From assembly GCA_039621445.1 (NCBI GenBank), contig CP154954.1, positions 61,563,858 through 61,627,857 of the forward strand: a stretch of DNA of 64,000 nucleotides, given 5' to 3'. Under the pieces are notes generated by a model. It saw only the letters and a list, made by a program, of their open reading frames with translations. It did not search any database and was not told the DNA's origin. Shown piece after piece: positions 61,623 through 64,000 of the stretch. A program made the translations under genes and the position numbers. How positions within the stretch are numbered: the first letter of the stretch is position 1; each line of letters begins with the position of its first letter. Origin of the DNA: Euglena gracilis (lineage: Eukaryota; Euglenida; Euglenophyceae; Euglenales).

Positions 61623-62960
61623 CTTAGGCGGCCGGATTCGCACTTAAGCTTTTTTCCTTTGGATGCGCGCAATTGCGCAAATGTACCATTTTTTTGTAAC
61701 CCCTGGGATCCTGTACCCTGACACCCAGAACACGATTTAAGAACCGTTACACCCATCTATTGGAGGGGATTAACTCCCAGTGGTCTGGTGTGCATGCTGC
61801 TTACCAGGTGACGTTAATAGGGCTGGGGGTGAGACTGGTGCTGTTGTACATCAAACGGGAGAGAGGCACACACCCCTTGTGACGACACTAGGAAACGGTG
61901 CTGAACTGCTGGCTGAACTGGCTGTGACACTGCCGCTACCGGTGAGAACACACGGAGCCTCATTAGATCACACCACCACAGACACACAGACTACGCGAGG
62001 CAGCCGTCGCACAATTGATGTGTGTTTATGCGCGCAATTGCGCAAATAAAAACAATTGTGTTTATGGGCGCATTTGCGCAAATAAAACGTACACCGATGA
62101 TGTTAAAATGACGTGTTGGTGGGCGCAAATGCGCGCACAAACAAATTTGTTGGTGCGCGCATTTGCGCAAATGCGCGCACCAACACGTTTATGTTTACTT
62201 GCGCAAATGCGCCCACCAACATGTACTTTTACTTTCTATGTTAAAAGACACCAATGAGGACGATGACCCTACGAGGTTGAAAAACATGATGGACGTGTTG
62301 GTGCGCGCAATTGCGCAAATAAACACAATTACGTTTGTGCGCGCATTTGCGCAAATGCGCAAACATTTTACACACCGCTTCAAAATGATGTGTTTGAGTG
62401 AGCCTTAGAGCACACAAACAAAGTTGTGTTTATTTGCGCAAATGCGCGCATCAACACACATCAGTTGTGCGATACCATGTCCTGCTCCGTGACAGCTGGT
62501 GAACGCAACTCCTCACGCCAACCAATGGTTTGTGCCACAATTATGTGGTGATGAAACTTGTGGTGAGAGGTGGTGTGGAGTGTTCACTGGAACACGGCAC
62601 GTGACTGGCCAAAATTTGCCTGTCTTACGTGTGTACATTTGCACTGCTGTTACCCGGCCCACACGGCCTGTTGTTCTGGCATCATCCGTTTGGCAGTTAA
62701 ACGTAATGAATTGATGACATGCAAACGACCTGTGACTGTTCGACACCTTTTCTGCAACAGGACTGCGTTACAAGAAGACAAAATTTGGCACCTGAAACAC
62801 CCGGGATGTGTTGGGCCGGAGTCCGTTTTACGGTTTTCTTTGCCATTTTTCCCTTGAAAAATGTAAAAAAAACGCCGGTTTTTTGTGCATAATTTGGGGA
62901 GAGTGGGTCCCACCGCTTTGATGCACCCAATCCAGGGGTAAAGGTTCAACACTTCATTGC
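61623..62960 (+). mobile_element. CTTAGGCGG-type element, long copy
   Basis: Starts CTTAGGCGGCCGGATTCGCA. 61623-62045 matches 37830-38275, and 62510-62950 matches 30660-31080. 62026-62470 is an array of TTGCGCAA-centred palindromes such as GCGCGCATTTGCGCAAATGC. No right TIR was seen before the window end. Confidence 0.65.
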
Positions 62961-63039
62961 CTCCAAAGGAACGGGTGCTTGAGGGCTACCTCTCTTCGGC
63001 TGCTGGTTGCCATCCACTGGCACCACGTCATACCCCCAG

Positions 63040-63870
63040 TCTTACACCCTGGTTGCGGGGTAAAACGTGGCAGCTGTGGTGGGTGTCATTGCACCGGGGA
63101 GGTCGATGCTGACCTGTTGGGTGCTGAAGCATCAGCAGCTGATGGGGCTTTAACGGCGGAGCCCAGGCCGCAGGTCAGCGGCAGGGCCCTTGGGACCCAA
63201 AAATTGGTGCCGGTGGAGGTGTACCGTTACTGGGTGGCTATGCACGCACCTTCTGGAGATCCTATGTCCCCATCTTTTGTGGGACCTGTCAATGGTAAAA
63301 AAAACGGCACAATAACACCATATACCGGAGGAGACGGTGTGGTCATTTGCTTTCAACCCATTCAGAAGCCACTAAGGGTAGTTTGCAGGAGAGGCATATG
63401 CAATCGTTTTCTAGTCCTCCATTGGTTGTTTATTTGCGCATTTGCGCGCATCACGTTGTTTGTGGGCGCAAATGCGCAAATAAACATAGTAAATTGTGCA
63501 GTTTCATCATGCAGTTTATTTCCGCATTTGAGCCCACAAAAAACGTGATGCGCGCAAATGCGCAAATAAACCACATCCGCTCTCAGTGTTTGACGGTTGT
63601 GTTTCCATCACACCGTTCTTATTTGTGTTTATGGGCGCAAATGCGCGCACCAACACAATTATGTTGGTGCGCGCATTTGCGCAAATGCGCGCATAAAACA
63701 TAATTTTTGTTTGTGCGCGCATTTGCGCCCATAAGCTTGCGCCGTTGACAAACAGTGTGACAAACTCACCAACTGGATGGCCCGCCAGTCCGTACCGTCA
63801 GGGCCTCTATGTCACGCAGTTTTTCAACGGCGTCAGTTCATGGGTGCCAAAGCCCAACACTGGAAAGACA
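63040..63870 (+). pseudogene. Fibre-like coding fragments, probably virus- or element-derived and interrupted
   Basis: Two protein-like stretches in the plus direction. 63070-63400 reads GEVDADLLGAEAS, a pattern like the xVDAxxLGG motifs of viral and phage fibre proteins, then VPVEVYRYWVAMH and a Gly/Asn-rich end. 63745-63870 reads TGWPASPYRQGLYVTQFFNG, a knob-like pattern in tail fibres. Between them lie TTGCGCAA palindrome inserts (63430-63735), and after them an inverted duplication. No intact gene spans these parts. Relation to phage-type fibres is by motif only; a polinton-like or other integrated virus is a guess. Confidence 0.4.
63430..63735. repeat. TTGCGCAA palindrome array
   Basis: GTTTATTTGCGCATTTGCGC, GGGCGCAAATGCGCAAATAA and GTGCGCGCATTTGCGCAAAT, in alternating orientation, separate the two fibre-like fragments. 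Confidence 0.7.
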
Positions 63871-63968
63871 AAATTGTGTTTATGCGCGCAATTGCGCGCA
63901 TCAACATAAACATGTTGGTGCGCGCATTTGCGCGCATAAACACAATTTTGTCCTTCCAGTGTTGGGCT
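63851..63968. repeat. 118-bp inverted duplication (hairpin)
   Basis: Arms 63851-63900 and 63919-63968: AGCCCAACACTGGAA, then (A/G)GACAAAATTGTGTTTATG, then GCGCGCAA, with very few mismatches. The outer 15 bp of each arm is host or fragment sequence, so the flank was copied in inverted orientation. Confidence 0.85.
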
Positions 63969-64000
63969 TCTCCCGCTGTATTTTTTGCCACACAACTGGT

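Overview
The window looks like nuclear DNA of an intron-rich, probably unicellular eukaryote, perhaps an alga or other protist; the lineage cannot be fixed from sequence alone. Coding DNA occurs as short GC-rich islands (27 to about 370 bp, mostly G or C at third codon positions). They are separated by AT-richer introns and spacers full of C/G homopolymers, (GT)n tracts and short terminal-inverted-repeat (TIR) elements. There are no operons, ribosome binding sites, CRISPR arrays, tRNAs or rRNAs. Gene models were built by hand from splice signals, reading phase and family motifs, and most exon joins were checked for phase.

Nearly all supported genes lie on the minus strand. Left to right: (1) a mitochondrial alpha-ketoacid dehydrogenase kinase (PDK/BCKDK family), 5' end at 8.34 kb, running off the left edge; (2) a conserved multi-pass membrane protein of unknown function, 14.13 to 9.32 kb; (3) a small SH3/KOW-like basic module, 18.39 to 17.56 kb, which may be the N-terminus of gene 2; (4) a large YTH-domain m6A-reader gene of about 22 kb (42.71 to 20.75 kb) with low-complexity regions on both sides of a YTH domain split over three exons; (5) a weaker set of exons at 55.7 to 51.7 kb. 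Two intronless ORFs at 31.5 to 33.0 kb, and fibre-like coding fragments at 63.0 to 63.9 kb, look like mobile-element or virus-derived cargo.

The rest is repeats. The main class is hAT-like miniature elements starting CAG and ending CTG with 8-bp target-site duplications (TSDs); duplications are exact at 7849-8252, 26792-27429 and 44824-45210. Three such elements sit inside coding sequence, and removing the element plus one TSD copy restores the reading frame and the expected protein. This is the strongest candidate for something unusual. Other families are elements with CTTAGGCGG-type ends carrying TTGCGCAA palindromes, a composite apparently built with long inverted arms, a four-copy family sharing a 'TTTGGTTGGTCGGCC' box, and loci that each repeat their own private word ending in ATTTGGG and close with a hairpin of that word.
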